Source of the DNA: Opitutus sp. GAS368
GTDB lineage: Bacteria; Verrucomicrobiota; Verrucomicrobiia; Opitutales; Opitutaceae
NCBI RefSeq assembly: GCF_900104925.1
Contig: NZ_LT629735.1
Location: 3,765,001 to 3,829,000 of the forward strand
Direction of reading: 5' to 3'
DNA: 64,000 nt
Position 1 is the first letter of the stretch; every line of letters starts with the position of its first letter. Below are positions 16,025-24,970 of this stretch, piece after piece. Below the pieces are notes generated by a model. It ran no database searches. It had not been told where the DNA came from and was given only the letters and a program-made list of their open reading frames with translations. The translations under genes were made by a program, and so were the position numbers.

Positions 16025-18778
16025 ATGACCCTCGTTCGCAGACTCCGTTCGCTGTTCACTAAAAATAAACTCGAGACCGAGATGACGGAGGAGATGCGGC
16101 ACCACGTGGAGCTGCAGACGGAGCTGAACGGCAAAGCGGGAATGTCGCCGAAAGAGGCGCGTTACGCCGCGCTGCGGCAATTTGGCAATGTGGCAAACAT
16201 CCAGGAGCAGACGCGGGAAGTGCGCGGCGGGGTGTGGTTGGAGCAATTGGCGCAGGATTTCCGGTATGCGGTCCGCTCGTTGTGCAAGAGTCCGGGCTTT
16301 GCCGCGGTGGCGGTGCTTTCCCTGGGCCTCGGCATCGGAGCCAATACCGCCCTTTTCAGTCTCGTTGACGAGGTTCTGCTCCGTTCCCTGCCGGTCGGAA
16401 AACCGCAGGAACTTGTGATCTTTCGTTGGCTTTCCAACAACGCGCCATTCGAGGGCCTTGTGGGGCGCCACGAGCGCGATCCGGAGACGGGCTTGAACAG
16501 CGACACGGTACTCTCGTACCCGATTTTCGAGCGATTGCGGAGTCGCGCCTCGATGATGAGCGAGCTTTTCGCCTTCGCGCCGCTCTACGGCATCACCGTG
16601 ACGGTCGACCATCGGACCAAACCTGCCGCCGGCCAGCTTGTCACGGGAAATTATTTTTCCGCCCTGGGCGTTCTGGCCTTCCGGGGGCGAATGCTTACCG
16701 CGGACGATGATCGCGCCGCTGCGGCCCCGGTTGCGGTGCTGTCTTTTCGCTATTGGCAGCAAAATTTGGGCGGCGACGAAGCGGTGCTCGGCAAGGTGAT
16801 CAAGGTGAATCAGGTTGCAGCCACCATCGTGGGCGTCATGCCGCGGGACTTCATCGGGGCGCTGCAGGCCGGGGAGGCGCCCGATGTCACGCTGCCACTG
16901 AACTGCGAACCGCGACTGCGGAGCGGCGTCTATTCGTTTTTCGGGCGCCCGTTGATCTGGTGGCTGCATGTCATGGGCCGGCTCCGGCCGGGCGTGGACA
17001 TTACCCAGGCCGAGGCGCAGCTCGAACCCGTCCTGATCGCCGCCGCCCGCGATGCCTGGAACCAGGGCGGGGCGAAGCAGGCGGGAAAGGCCGAGCGCCG
17101 CGACATGCCGCGCCTTCGGCTCGAGCCCGGCGGGCAGGGGTTGATGGACAGCCGGCGCTCCTACGCCCGGCCGCTGGCGATCCTGGTGGGAATGGTCGGC
17201 CTCGTTCTGCTTCTCGCGTGCGTCAACGTCGCCAATCTCCTGCTCGCCCGGGCGGCCACCCGTCGCCGGGAAATGGCGGTGCGTCTTTCCGTAGGTGCCA
17301 GTCGCGGGCGGATCATCCGGCAGTTGCTGACCGAGAGCGCGGTGCTGGCGCTGGCCGGCGGAGCACTCGGCGTGCTGATCGCCTGGTGGGGCCGGGCCGG
17401 CTTGCTGCATCTGTGGCCGGTGGGCGACGGCGGGGCGCTTTCTCTCGACGGCCGGATTCTTGGTTTCACGGTCGGGCTTTCCCTGGTCACGGGACTGCTT
17501 TTCGGCCTGGCCCCGGCTTGGGGATCGACCCGCGTGGATTTGAATTCTGCGCTTAAGGGAGCCGGCGGAAATGAAGACCGGCGGACGCGTCCCGCCTTGC
17601 GCGGAGGTCTCACGGTGGCCCAGGTCGGGCTTTCGATGCTCCTGCTCATCGGCGCGGGTCTGTTCCTCGGCACCCTGCGCAACCTGCGCAGCATTGATGC
17701 CGGGTTTGACCGGAGCGGACTGGTACTTTTTCAAGCCAGTGCGGGGCCGGCGGGATATTCGGATACGCAGGCGGCGGGCCTTTTCGAACGGATCCGGGAA
17801 AGGATCCAGGTCATTCCGGGGGTGGAGGCGGTGGCTTTCTCGAACTATGGCCTGCTCACCGGACAAGAGTCCAGCGGTTCGATCGTGGTCGACAACCCGC
17901 GGCTGCCGGCGGGCCTGTATCACGGCGCCACGGCCAACAGCGTCAGTCCTGAATATAGGCGGACCATGGGGATTCCTCTTCTGCTGGGCCGCGACCTGTC
18001 CGCAGTCGACCGGGGCGGCGGCCGCGCGGTCGTGCTCGTCAACGAAGAGTTTGCCCGGACCTATTTTCCCGGAGAAAGTCCGCTGGGCCGCCGCATTACG
18101 TTTCCCGGCCGGGCGTCAATTGGTTCAACGGATCTAAGGGCCGAAATCGTGGGCGTGGTCGGCAACGCCCATTCCGCCGAGCTGCGCACGAAGATTGCGC
18201 CGACGGTTTTCACGGCTTTTGCCCAAGTATCGTGGGGCGGCGACGCCTGTTTTGCGGTGCGCACGACGATTCCTCCGGAAGCACTGGCAGACGCCATTCG
18301 GGCCGCGGTGCGCGAGGTTGAACCGGCCCTGCCGGCCTATGACCTGCGCACACAAGAGGAACAGGTTGACCGCCTCTTTGCGCAGGAACGCCTCTTTGCA
18401 GTGCTTTCGTCGTTGTTTGGTGGACTCGCCCTGGTTCTCACCTGTATCGGCCTTTACGGCCTGCTGGCCCACGAGGTGACGGCCCGCACCAAGGAAATTG
18501 GCATCCGGCGGGCGCTGGGCGCGCAGCTGCATGAGATTCTTGGGCTCGTCATGCGACGCGGTTTGGGACTCGCCGTGCTGGGCTGCCTGATCGGAATCGG
18601 CGGCGCATTCGCGCTGACCCACCTAGTCAGCCCGTTTCTATTTGGGGTCGTCCCGACCGATTCGCTCACTTTCCTGGCCGCCACGGTCGTCCTGCTGGTG
18701 GTAGCGGGTATCGCATCCTGGCTGCCCGCCCGCCGGGCTGCGAAAGTCGATCCCACCATCGCGCTGCGCGCTGAATAA
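16025..18778 (+). CDS. MacB-like ABC permease, orphan duplicated type (first copy)
   Basis: 917 residues. An N-terminal cytoplasmic prefix has the motifs ETEMTEEMRHHVELQTE and ARYAALRQFGN. It is followed by two tandem units, each a MacB periplasmic core plus an FtsX-type membrane domain. The hydrophobic segments include AVAVLSLGLGIGANTALF (about residue 100), VGLVLLLACVNVANLLLARA (about 390) and a last pair before the terminal RRAAKVDPTIALRAE. This is the architecture of the acidobacterial duplicated orphan permeases. No ATPase gene is adjacent, so either a distant MacB-type ATPase is shared or the proteins act without one. The gap to the next gene is 4 bp. Confidence 0.9.
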   Translation: MTLVRRLRSLFTKNKLETEMTEEMRHHVELQTELNGKAGMSPKEARYAALRQFGNVANIQEQTREVRGGVWLEQLAQDFRYAVRSLCKSPGFAAVAVLSLGLGIGANTALFSLVDEVLLRSLPVGKPQELVIFRWLSNNAPFEGLVGRHERDPETGLNSDTVLSYPIFERLRSRASMMSELFAFAPLYGITVTVDHRTKPAAGQLVTGNYFSALGVLAFRGRMLTADDDRAAAAPVAVLSFRYWQQNLGGDEAVLGKVIKVNQVAATIVGVMPRDFIGALQAGEAPDVTLPLNCEPRLRSGVYSFFGRPLIWWLHVMGRLRPGVDITQAEAQLEPVLIAAARDAWNQGGAKQAGKAERRDMPRLRLEPGGQGLMDSRRSYARPLAILVGMVGLVLLLACVNVANLLLARAATRRREMAVRLSVGASRGRIIRQLLTESAVLALAGGALGVLIAWWGRAGLLHLWPVGDGGALSLDGRILGFTVGLSLVTGLLFGLAPAWGSTRVDLNSALKGAGGNEDRRTRPALRGGLTVAQVGLSMLLLIGAGLFLGTLRNLRSIDAGFDRSGLVLFQASAGPAGYSDTQAAGLFERIRERIQVIPGVEAVAFSNYGLLTGQESSGSIVVDNPRLPAGLYHGATANSVSPEYRRTMGIPLLLGRDLSAVDRGGGRAVVLVNEEFARTYFPGESPLGRRITFPGRASIGSTDLRAEIVGVVGNAHSAELRTKIAPTVFTAFAQVSWGGDACFAVRTTIPPEALADAIRAAVREVEPALPAYDLRTQEEQVDRLFAQERLFAVLSSLFGGLALVLTCIGLYGLLAHEVTARTKEIGIRRALGAQLHEILGLVMRRGLGLAVLGCLIGIGGAFALTHLVSPFLFGVVPTDSLTFLAATVVLLVVAGIASWLPARRAAKVDPTIALRAE

Positions 18779-18782
18779 TGGC

Positions 18783-21482
18783 ATGAACTTCCTCGCGAAA
18801 CTCCGCCTGTTGTTCCGCAAGGGAAGACTCGACACCGAAATGGCCGAGGAGATGCGGCATCATGTCGATTTACAGACGGAGCTGAACCGGAAGACCGGTA
18901 TGAGCCCGGATGAAGCGCGCTATGCCGCGCTGCGACAGTTCGGCAACGTAGCCGTCATCCAGGAGCAGGCAAGGGAGGGAAGGGGCTGGGTGTGGCTGGA
19001 GCAGTGCGGGCAAGATCTGCGCTACGCGGTGCGGCAATTGTGGCGGAGCCCTGGGTTTGCCGTGGCGGTTGTGCTCACCCTGGCCCTCGGTATCGGGGTC
19101 AACACCGCGGTCTTCAGCATCGTTGACGCATTGCTGTTGCGCCCCAAGCCAGTGCGGGCGGCATCGGAAGTGTGGTCCATCGGGTTTCGCGATCCGGAAC
19201 GCGGCGCGCTTAATCAAAACATTTCCTACCCGTTCTATTGCGCGTATCGGGACGGCACCACGACATTCGCGGAATTCTTCGGGTTTGCGGGCGCCCGGGT
19301 GTCCTTGCGCGAAGGCGCCGAGCGCACGCCGGTCTACGCACAATTGGTGACGGGCAGGTATTTTTCGGGACTTGGCGTAACGCCCGCGCTCGGTCGGCTC
19401 CTTGTTAAAGAAGACGATGAGACGCCGGAGCACACCATGGTGGCGGTCATCAGCCAAGAGCTCTGGCAAAGCCGCTGGGCGGGCTCGGCCGAGGTGCTGG
19501 GGCAGCCATTGGTGGTGAATGATGTGAAGCTGACTATCGTCGGCGTCGCGCCGCCGGAGTTCGATGGACTTAATGCATTCGGGGGGGTGCGCCCCGCGTT
19601 CTGGGCTCCGGCGAGCCTGTGGAAGCTGATCAAGGCTGATCCGGTATACCAAATGGCTGGGCGTCTGACTCCGGGAACCAGCCCGGAGCAGGCAATGGCG
19701 GAACTCGATGCGATCACGCTCCGCCTGAGCACAGAGTATAAGCAGAAGGCGCCGGTGGGCTACGAACGGTATGGCATCATGCCGGCCAGATACCGCACAT
19801 TCCTGTTCAGATCCGCCCTGGGAAACATGGGCCTGCAGTTTGGTGGACGCGAGCAAGTCGCACGGTTGGCCACGCTGTTCCTGGCGGCGGTGGGTTTGGT
19901 GCTGCTCATCGCCTGCGGCAACGCTGCGAATCTGCTGCTGGCGCGGGCGCTCCGGCGGCGACGGGAGATCGCCGTCCGGCTGGTGCTCGGCGCCACGCGC
20001 GGCCGCCTCACGCGCCAGCTGCTGATCGAAAGCCTGCTGCTCTCTCTGCTCGGCGCGGCGACCGGGCTGCTGCTCGCTCACTGGGGCACCGATGCCCTGC
20101 TGGCCTTGCGAACGGGTGCGCTGAAATATCTGCCCGTCGAGGGAGTTCGGCTGGACGGACGGGCACTAGGTTTCACCCTGTGCCTGTCGGGCTTGACCGG
20201 CCTTGTGTTTGGCCTGGTGCCGGCCTGGCAGATGTTCCGTGTTGAACTCGCGCCGGGTCTGAAAACCGATGCGGTGAGTGCGACAACATGGCGGCGGGGC
20301 CGGTTCACGTTGCAAAACTTTCTGCTCGTCGGCCAGGTGGCGGCCTGTGTTGTCCTGCTGTTGTGCGCCGGGCTCTGCGGGCGCAGTTTCGGGAAACTCG
20401 TTTCCGTCGACGCCGGGTTTGAGTCGCAGCACGTGCTGGTGGCGACAGTGGCATTGGAACGGGAAAAATACTCCAACGAGGCTACCGCGGCTTTTATCGA
20501 GCAATTGATCGCGCGAATGCGTGCGCTGCCCGGTGTCGTGGCCTGCGCGACGTCGGATGAAGTGCTGCCGCTCGGAGGGCAATATGCGATGGGAGGGCTC
20601 GACACACTGGAAGGCTTCGAACTCCGGCCGGGGGAACGTATTTCCTATATAATGAGCGCAGTTGGCCCAGGCTATTTTCGTCTGCTGGGGATTCCGCTGG
20701 TGGCCGGTCGGGAGTTCGATCTGCAGGATCTCACGGCCAGCCGTGGACCGGTGGCCGTAGTCAACCAGAGTTTTGTGCGACGCTATTGGCCGAACCAGAA
20801 CCCTCTCGGCAAGCATATCAACAAGGCGGAGGTGGTCGGGGTCGTTCGTGATATCCGCATGTTGCAACTGGGCAAGGAGCCGGAGCCGCAGGTGTCTTTC
20901 GGGCTGTTGTCGGGTAGTGAGCTGTTCCGGTTCTCTTCTGACCGGAGTTTCATCCTGCTGTTGAAATTGGAGCGCCCGCTGGAGTTGCTTGTGACTCAAC
21001 TGCAGCACGAGCTCAGCGCCATGGATACCACGGTGAAGCTTGTCCGCACGGACAGCCTGGAGCACATCCGTGCAGAGTCGCTCGCCGGCCAGCGAGGGCT
21101 GATGCAGGTCCTGACGGTGCTTGGCGGCGGCGCCATCGTGATGGCCATGATCGGACTTTACGGGGTGCTGGCCTATTCGGTCATGCAGCGAACCAAAGAA
21201 ATCGGGGTGCGGATCGCGATCGGAGCGCGCCCGCAGGACGTTCAATGGCTGACGCTCCGCCAGGGAATGAGTGTGTTCGGCGTCGGCCTCGCGCTCGGTC
21301 TGTCGGTCGCGGCACTGGTAACGCGGGGCATGCAGGCCTGGCTCTACGGCACGAGTCCGACCGATGCCGGAACATTCCTCGGCGTTTCCCTCCTTTTCGG
21401 CGTTGTGGCCGCGCTCGCCTGCTGGCTGCCCGCCCGGCGGGCGGCGAAGGTTGATCCGGTGATTGCCCTGCGGGCGGAGTGA
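18783..21482 (+). CDS. MacB-like ABC permease, orphan duplicated type (second copy)
   Basis: 899 residues with the same layout as its upstream neighbour: the prefix DTEMAEEMRHHVDLQTEL, two MacB-core/FtsX units, and the C-terminal signature ARRAAKVDPVIALRAE. The two copies are clearly homologous but have diverged strongly in the periplasmic cores, which suggests different substrates or a heteromeric pair. It begins 4 bp after the first permease stop, so the genes are cotranscribed and probably controlled by padR. A purine-rich GTGAAAGTGAG repeat follows its stop. Confidence 0.9.
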   Translation: MNFLAKLRLLFRKGRLDTEMAEEMRHHVDLQTELNRKTGMSPDEARYAALRQFGNVAVIQEQAREGRGWVWLEQCGQDLRYAVRQLWRSPGFAVAVVLTLALGIGVNTAVFSIVDALLLRPKPVRAASEVWSIGFRDPERGALNQNISYPFYCAYRDGTTTFAEFFGFAGARVSLREGAERTPVYAQLVTGRYFSGLGVTPALGRLLVKEDDETPEHTMVAVISQELWQSRWAGSAEVLGQPLVVNDVKLTIVGVAPPEFDGLNAFGGVRPAFWAPASLWKLIKADPVYQMAGRLTPGTSPEQAMAELDAITLRLSTEYKQKAPVGYERYGIMPARYRTFLFRSALGNMGLQFGGREQVARLATLFLAAVGLVLLIACGNAANLLLARALRRRREIAVRLVLGATRGRLTRQLLIESLLLSLLGAATGLLLAHWGTDALLALRTGALKYLPVEGVRLDGRALGFTLCLSGLTGLVFGLVPAWQMFRVELAPGLKTDAVSATTWRRGRFTLQNFLLVGQVAACVVLLLCAGLCGRSFGKLVSVDAGFESQHVLVATVALEREKYSNEATAAFIEQLIARMRALPGVVACATSDEVLPLGGQYAMGGLDTLEGFELRPGERISYIMSAVGPGYFRLLGIPLVAGREFDLQDLTASRGPVAVVNQSFVRRYWPNQNPLGKHINKAEVVGVVRDIRMLQLGKEPEPQVSFGLLSGSELFRFSSDRSFILLLKLERPLELLVTQLQHELSAMDTTVKLVRTDSLEHIRAESLAGQRGLMQVLTVLGGGAIVMAMIGLYGVLAYSVMQRTKEIGVRIAIGARPQDVQWLTLRQGMSVFGVGLALGLSVAALVTRGMQAWLYGTSPTDAGTFLGVSLLFGVVAALACWLPARRAAKVDPVIALRAE

Positions 21483-21511
21483 GATTAAGAGTGAAAGTGA
21501 GGGTGAAAGTG
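21483..21511. repeat. Purine-rich GTGAAAGTGAG repeat
   Basis: Degenerate tandem units (AAGAGTGAAAGTGAGGGTG) directly after the second permease gene. The same motif recurs at 25850-25880, where it encodes part of the YCF48 signal peptide on the other strand. Confidence 0.6.
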
Positions 21512-21525
21512 GCAGACTGAGAGGC

Positions 21526-22083
21526 ATGCCGAGGAATCCTTCGCCTGGAGTGGGGCTGACGGTGGTTCTGCTTTCAGCGGCCGGCTGCCGGCATGTGCCG
21601 CCGCCGGACACGGGGGCGAGTTCTTTCGTGGTGGTCGAGGCGCAGCGGGTGGCGTCGGACAAGGTCATTGTGGGCGATGTCGGTGAGCCCAGTGCGGCAA
21701 AGTACTCGGAGGATTTCCGGCAGGCGGTGCCGCTGAAAGCGACGGTCGTGCTGCCCGTTTATCCGGCCAAGGCGCTCAAAGCAAAAGCCGGTCGGGCCAC
21801 GGTGGGCGTGCAGGTCACGGTGGACACGGCCGGACGAGTGACAGACATCGGGCCGAGCCTCCTGACCTACAATACACCGGGCCCCTATGCCGAGGATTTC
21901 CACGAAGCGGTGAGGGTGGCGGTGCGCCAGTGGCGCTTCGCGCCGGCCGAGATCCTGCAGATGGAAACGGCCAGGTCCGGGGACTTCACCTATCAGCGGA
22001 TCGCGCGCAGCACCAAGACGGAGACCAAGCTGGATCTGGCGTTCACGTTTACGGCCAGCGGTGGGGTCGAAACGTGGAAGTGA
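21526..22083 (+). CDS. Lipoprotein with TonB C-terminal-like domain
   Basis: 185 residues. The N-terminus GLTVVLLSAAGCRHVPP carries a lipobox (SAAGC), so lipidation at about Cys20 is predicted. The C-terminal half has the TonB_C pattern: YPAKALKAKAGRATVGVQVT, VDTAGRVTDIG, then AVRVAVRQWRFAPAEI. In many bacteria a free TonB_C-like domain of this kind interacts with envelope partners rather than ExbB/ExbD. The ATG at 21526 places the lipobox correctly; an in-frame ATG at 21463 would extend into the permease gene. Its function in this neighbourhood is unknown. Confidence 0.75.
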   Translation: MPRNPSPGVGLTVVLLSAAGCRHVPPPDTGASSFVVVEAQRVASDKVIVGDVGEPSAAKYSEDFRQAVPLKATVVLPVYPAKALKAKAGRATVGVQVTVDTAGRVTDIGPSLLTYNTPGPYAEDFHEAVRVAVRQWRFAPAEILQMETARSGDFTYQRIARSTKTETKLDLAFTFTASGGVETWK

Positions 22084-22112
22084 GCAAAGGACAGGTCTGG
22101 TATGGAGGGCTC

Positions 22113-22237
22113 ATACCAAACACCCAAAGCTTTTACACGAAGGCCGCAAAGAACGCAGAGATATTTCCCATCGCAGAATCTGCTTCGCGGTCTTGGCGAC
22201 CTTGGTGTAGAGTGTAGTAGCTTGAGGCGATTGGTAT
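22113..22237. repeat. Hairpin MITE-like element, copy 2
   Basis: Perfect 7-bp ends ATACCAA and TTGGTAT. Internal arms ACACGAAGGCCGCAAAGAAC and CGGTCTTGGCGACCTTGGTGT pair imperfectly. Same family as 12337-12473 and 22312-22442. Confidence 0.85.
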
Positions 22238-22251
22238 CAGCTCCAGCTAAA

Positions 22252-22524
22252 CGGCCCGCAGGGACACGGACCCTCCAAAAGACGGTCTGCCGACAAGCGT
22301 CACCCTACTTGATAACAATCGGTATCGGATTTTTCACACGAAGGTCGCCAAGGACACAAAGCGCTCAATCGTTTGAGCATGAATCTGCTCTGCGTCCTTT
22401 GCGATCTTGGTGTAAAATATTATCTCAAACCGTAATTGGTATGACGAGCGTGGGTCCGCCAGAAACGGCCCGCAGGGACGAGGGCCCGCCAAAAGACGGT
22501 CCGCCGACAAGCGGCGACCCTGCA
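22252..22524. repeat. Direct repeat pair flanking hairpin copy 3
   Basis: The block CGGCCCGCAGGGAC...CCAAAAGACGGTC...GCCGACAAGCG...GACCCT occurs at about 22252-22308 and again at about 22466-22522, with the hairpin element in between. A part also occurs at 44627-44652. The whole gap of 22084-22524 is repeats; I see no gene in it. Confidence 0.7.
22312..22442. repeat. Hairpin MITE-like element, copy 3
   Basis: The right end AATTGGTAT is the same as in copy 1. Arms ACACGAAGGTCGCCAAGGAC and GTCCTTTGCGATCTTGGTGT pair over 20 bases with few mismatches. Confidence 0.85.
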
Positions 22525-24867
22525 TCAGCTTTCCGGCGGCGCCGCCGGCTTGAGCCGGCAGGCCAGCTTGTCGCGGAACAGCCAGCGGCCGAGGGCGGGC
22601 ATGAGCAGCATCGCGCCGAGCATGTTGAAGAAAAAGAGGAAGGAGAGCAGGATGCCCATGTCGGCCTGGAACTTCAGCGCGGAGAACGCCCAGGTGCCCA
22701 CGCCGACGGCCAGCGCACTGCCGGTGAACATGACCGAGGTGCCCATGGTGGCGAAGGCGAAGCAGAGCGCGTCTTCGAAGGTATCCCCGATCCGCAATCG
22801 TTCGCGGATGGCCGAGAAAAGATAGATGCCGTAGTCCACGCCGATGCCGACACCGAGGGCGATCACCGGCAGGGTCGAGGTCTTCAAGCCGATGTGCAGG
22901 TGATACTTCATCGCGTAGCCGAGGTAGGAAACGACGATCAGTGGCGCAATGACGCACACCGTGCCGCGCCACGAACGGAAGGAGAGCAGGCAGAGCACGA
23001 TCACGGCGGCGTAGACCCACAGGACCATGGGCGTCTGCGCGGCCGCCACGACCTCGTTGGTGGCGGCCATCACGCCGACGTTGCCGGTGGCGAGCTTGAA
23101 CCGGGCGCGGTCGGAGTCGTGGATGGCGCGAAACTCCTTCACGGCGGCGACCACGCGCCTGATGGTCTCGGCCTTGTGGTCCTGGAGGTAGATCATCACC
23201 GGGATCACGCTGCCGTCGTTGTTCAGCAGCCCGCTGGCCGTCTCCACCGGCGAGACGGACTGGGCGAGCGCGGCCGGGTTGCGGGCGATGACGCGCCACT
23301 TGAGGCTGCCCTCGTTCCAGCCGGCGTTGATGGTTTTCGCGAGGTCGGCGAGCGACAGGGTGGACTGGACGCCCTCGACGTTGCGCATGTGCCAGCCAAA
23401 GCGGTCCACCAGCGCCATGATGTCGTGATCGATCACCGCGTTGGGCACGGTCTCCACCAGCACGGTGATGACGTCGACCCCGATGCTGAACTCGCGCGTG
23501 ATGACCGCGCTGTCGCGGTTGTAGCGGGAATCCTGCCGCAGTTCGGGCACCCCGGCGTAGAGGTCGCCGATCTTGACCTCGTGCGACGCGACCCAGCCGT
23601 AGGCGAGCAGGATGGTCGAGACGACGATGATGACGACGGAGCTGCGCGGGCCGGTCGTGAAATTCGCCAGCCGGCGCCAGTAGGGCTGCAGGGCGAAGCG
23701 CCGGAAGTTGACGCGCTTCCGGAATTCCGGGGGCACCCGGAGGTAGGAGATGAGCACCGGGAGCAGGAAGCGGTCGGTGAAGATGATCAGGAACACGCCG
23801 AGGCTGGCGGTGATGGCCAGCTCCTGGATGGTCGGCACGGTCACCAGGTAGATGGTGCTGAAGCCGACGGTGCCGGTCAGGATGGCCACGCAGCCGGGGA
23901 CAAAGAGATTGCTGAAGGAGGCGCGGGCGGCGGCGAGCCCGTCCTTGCCCAGGTTGATCTCGTAGCGGAACGACCGCAGCATCTGCGTGGCGTGGCTCAG
24001 CGCGATGGCGAACACCAGGAACGGCACGAGGATGGAGAGCGGGTCGATGCCAAACCCGAGCAGGTTGAGGATGCCGAATTGCCAGACGACGGCGCAAAAC
24101 GAGGTCAGCAGCGGCAGCACCGTGAGCATCAGCGACTGCGAGAAGTAGAAAAGCAGGATCGCGGAGATCACGAGCGCGATGCCGAAGAACACCAGCACGC
24201 CCTCGGCGCCCTCGGTGATGTCGCCGATGACCTTGGCGAAGCCGATGATGTGAATGCTGATCCGGTCGCTCTGGTATTTGTCGCGGATGTTCTTTTCCAG
24301 CGCCGCCGCGACCTGGGCGTAGTCGAGCTTCTGCCCGGTGGACGGGTCGACCTCGAGGAGGGATACAATGACGGCCGCGCCGGTGAAATCGTTGGCCACC
24401 AGCATGCCCACGTGGCCGGACTTGATGATGTTCTGCCGGACCTGCGCCAGGCCGGCGGCATTGGGGGAAAAGTCCGCCGGGATGACATTGCCGCCCGCCA
24501 GGCCATCCTCGACGACCTCGATGTAGCGGACATTGGGCGTGTAGAGGGAGGTGACCTGGGCCCGGTCGACGCCCGGCAGGTAATAGGTTTCGTCCGTGAC
24601 GGCCTTGAGGGTTTTGAAGAATTCCGGGGTGAAGATGTCGCCCTGCCGGGCCACGAGGGCGATGACCACGCGGTTCGCGCCGCCGAACTGGGTGCGGTAC
24701 TTCTTGAAGGTCTTGATGTATTCGTGCCCGGTGGGCAGCTGCTTGTCGAAGCTGGCGTCGATCCGCGTGCGCGCCGCGAAGAAGCCGAGCACGGCGGTGA
24801 TCAGCACGAACACCGTGAGGGTGACCGGGCGGTGCCGGAAGACGAATTCCTCAAGGCGCGCGATCAT
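22525..24867 (-). CDS. MMPL/RND-family transporter
   Basis: 780 residues in the hydrophobe/amphiphile exporter style. There is an N-terminal helix (about 15-31), a large periplasmic loop, then a membrane bundle of about five helices (about 225-375). A second periplasmic loop and a second bundle (about 620-760) follow. Characteristic motifs are VFAIALSHATQML in the first bundle and ALGVGIGVDYGIYLFSAIRERL in the second, an RND GxGxDY-type site. It completes a four-gene set with YCF48, DUF1329 and DUF1302 proteins. Such sets are thought to move hydrophobic cargo between the membranes, but the cargo is unknown. Confidence 0.88.
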   Translation of the reverse strand: MIARLEEFVFRHRPVTLTVFVLITAVLGFFAARTRIDASFDKQLPTGHEYIKTFKKYRTQFGGANRVVIALVARQGDIFTPEFFKTLKAVTDETYYLPGVDRAQVTSLYTPNVRYIEVVEDGLAGGNVIPADFSPNAAGLAQVRQNIIKSGHVGMLVANDFTGAAVIVSLLEVDPSTGQKLDYAQVAAALEKNIRDKYQSDRISIHIIGFAKVIGDITEGAEGVLVFFGIALVISAILLFYFSQSLMLTVLPLLTSFCAVVWQFGILNLLGFGIDPLSILVPFLVFAIALSHATQMLRSFRYEINLGKDGLAAARASFSNLFVPGCVAILTGTVGFSTIYLVTVPTIQELAITASLGVFLIIFTDRFLLPVLISYLRVPPEFRKRVNFRRFALQPYWRRLANFTTGPRSSVVIIVVSTILLAYGWVASHEVKIGDLYAGVPELRQDSRYNRDSAVITREFSIGVDVITVLVETVPNAVIDHDIMALVDRFGWHMRNVEGVQSTLSLADLAKTINAGWNEGSLKWRVIARNPAALAQSVSPVETASGLLNNDGSVIPVMIYLQDHKAETIRRVVAAVKEFRAIHDSDRARFKLATGNVGVMAATNEVVAAAQTPMVLWVYAAVIVLCLLSFRSWRGTVCVIAPLIVVSYLGYAMKYHLHIGLKTSTLPVIALGVGIGVDYGIYLFSAIRERLRIGDTFEDALCFAFATMGTSVMFTGSALAVGVGTWAFSALKFQADMGILLSFLFFFNMLGAMLLMPALGRWLFRDKLACRLKPAAPPES

Positions 24868-24871
24868 GGGC

Positions 24872-24942
24872 TGTAGCGGCGGTCTATGACCGCCGTTGAG
24901 CGTAACGTGGCTATCGAACGGCGGTCATAGACCGCCGCTACA
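24872..24942. repeat. TGTAG-ended palindrome, CGGCGGTCTATGACCGCCG type
   Basis: TGTAGCGGCGGTCTATGACC at the left and GGTCATAGACCGCCGCTACA at the right, with perfect 20-base outer arms. It lies between the YCF48 and MMPL genes. A sibling is embedded in the YCF48 coding start (25894-25952). Confidence 0.92.
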
Positions 24943-24970
24943 GAGTTTTCTCCGTTTGGTGTCGGCGAAC

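Noticed and set aside
22102-24876. Very long open frame (about 924 codons) on the plus strand, opposite the MMPL gene
   Set aside because: It is the antisense shadow of a GC-rich gene: low-complexity Gly/Asp/His-rich translation, no motifs, and the minus strand encodes a clear transporter.
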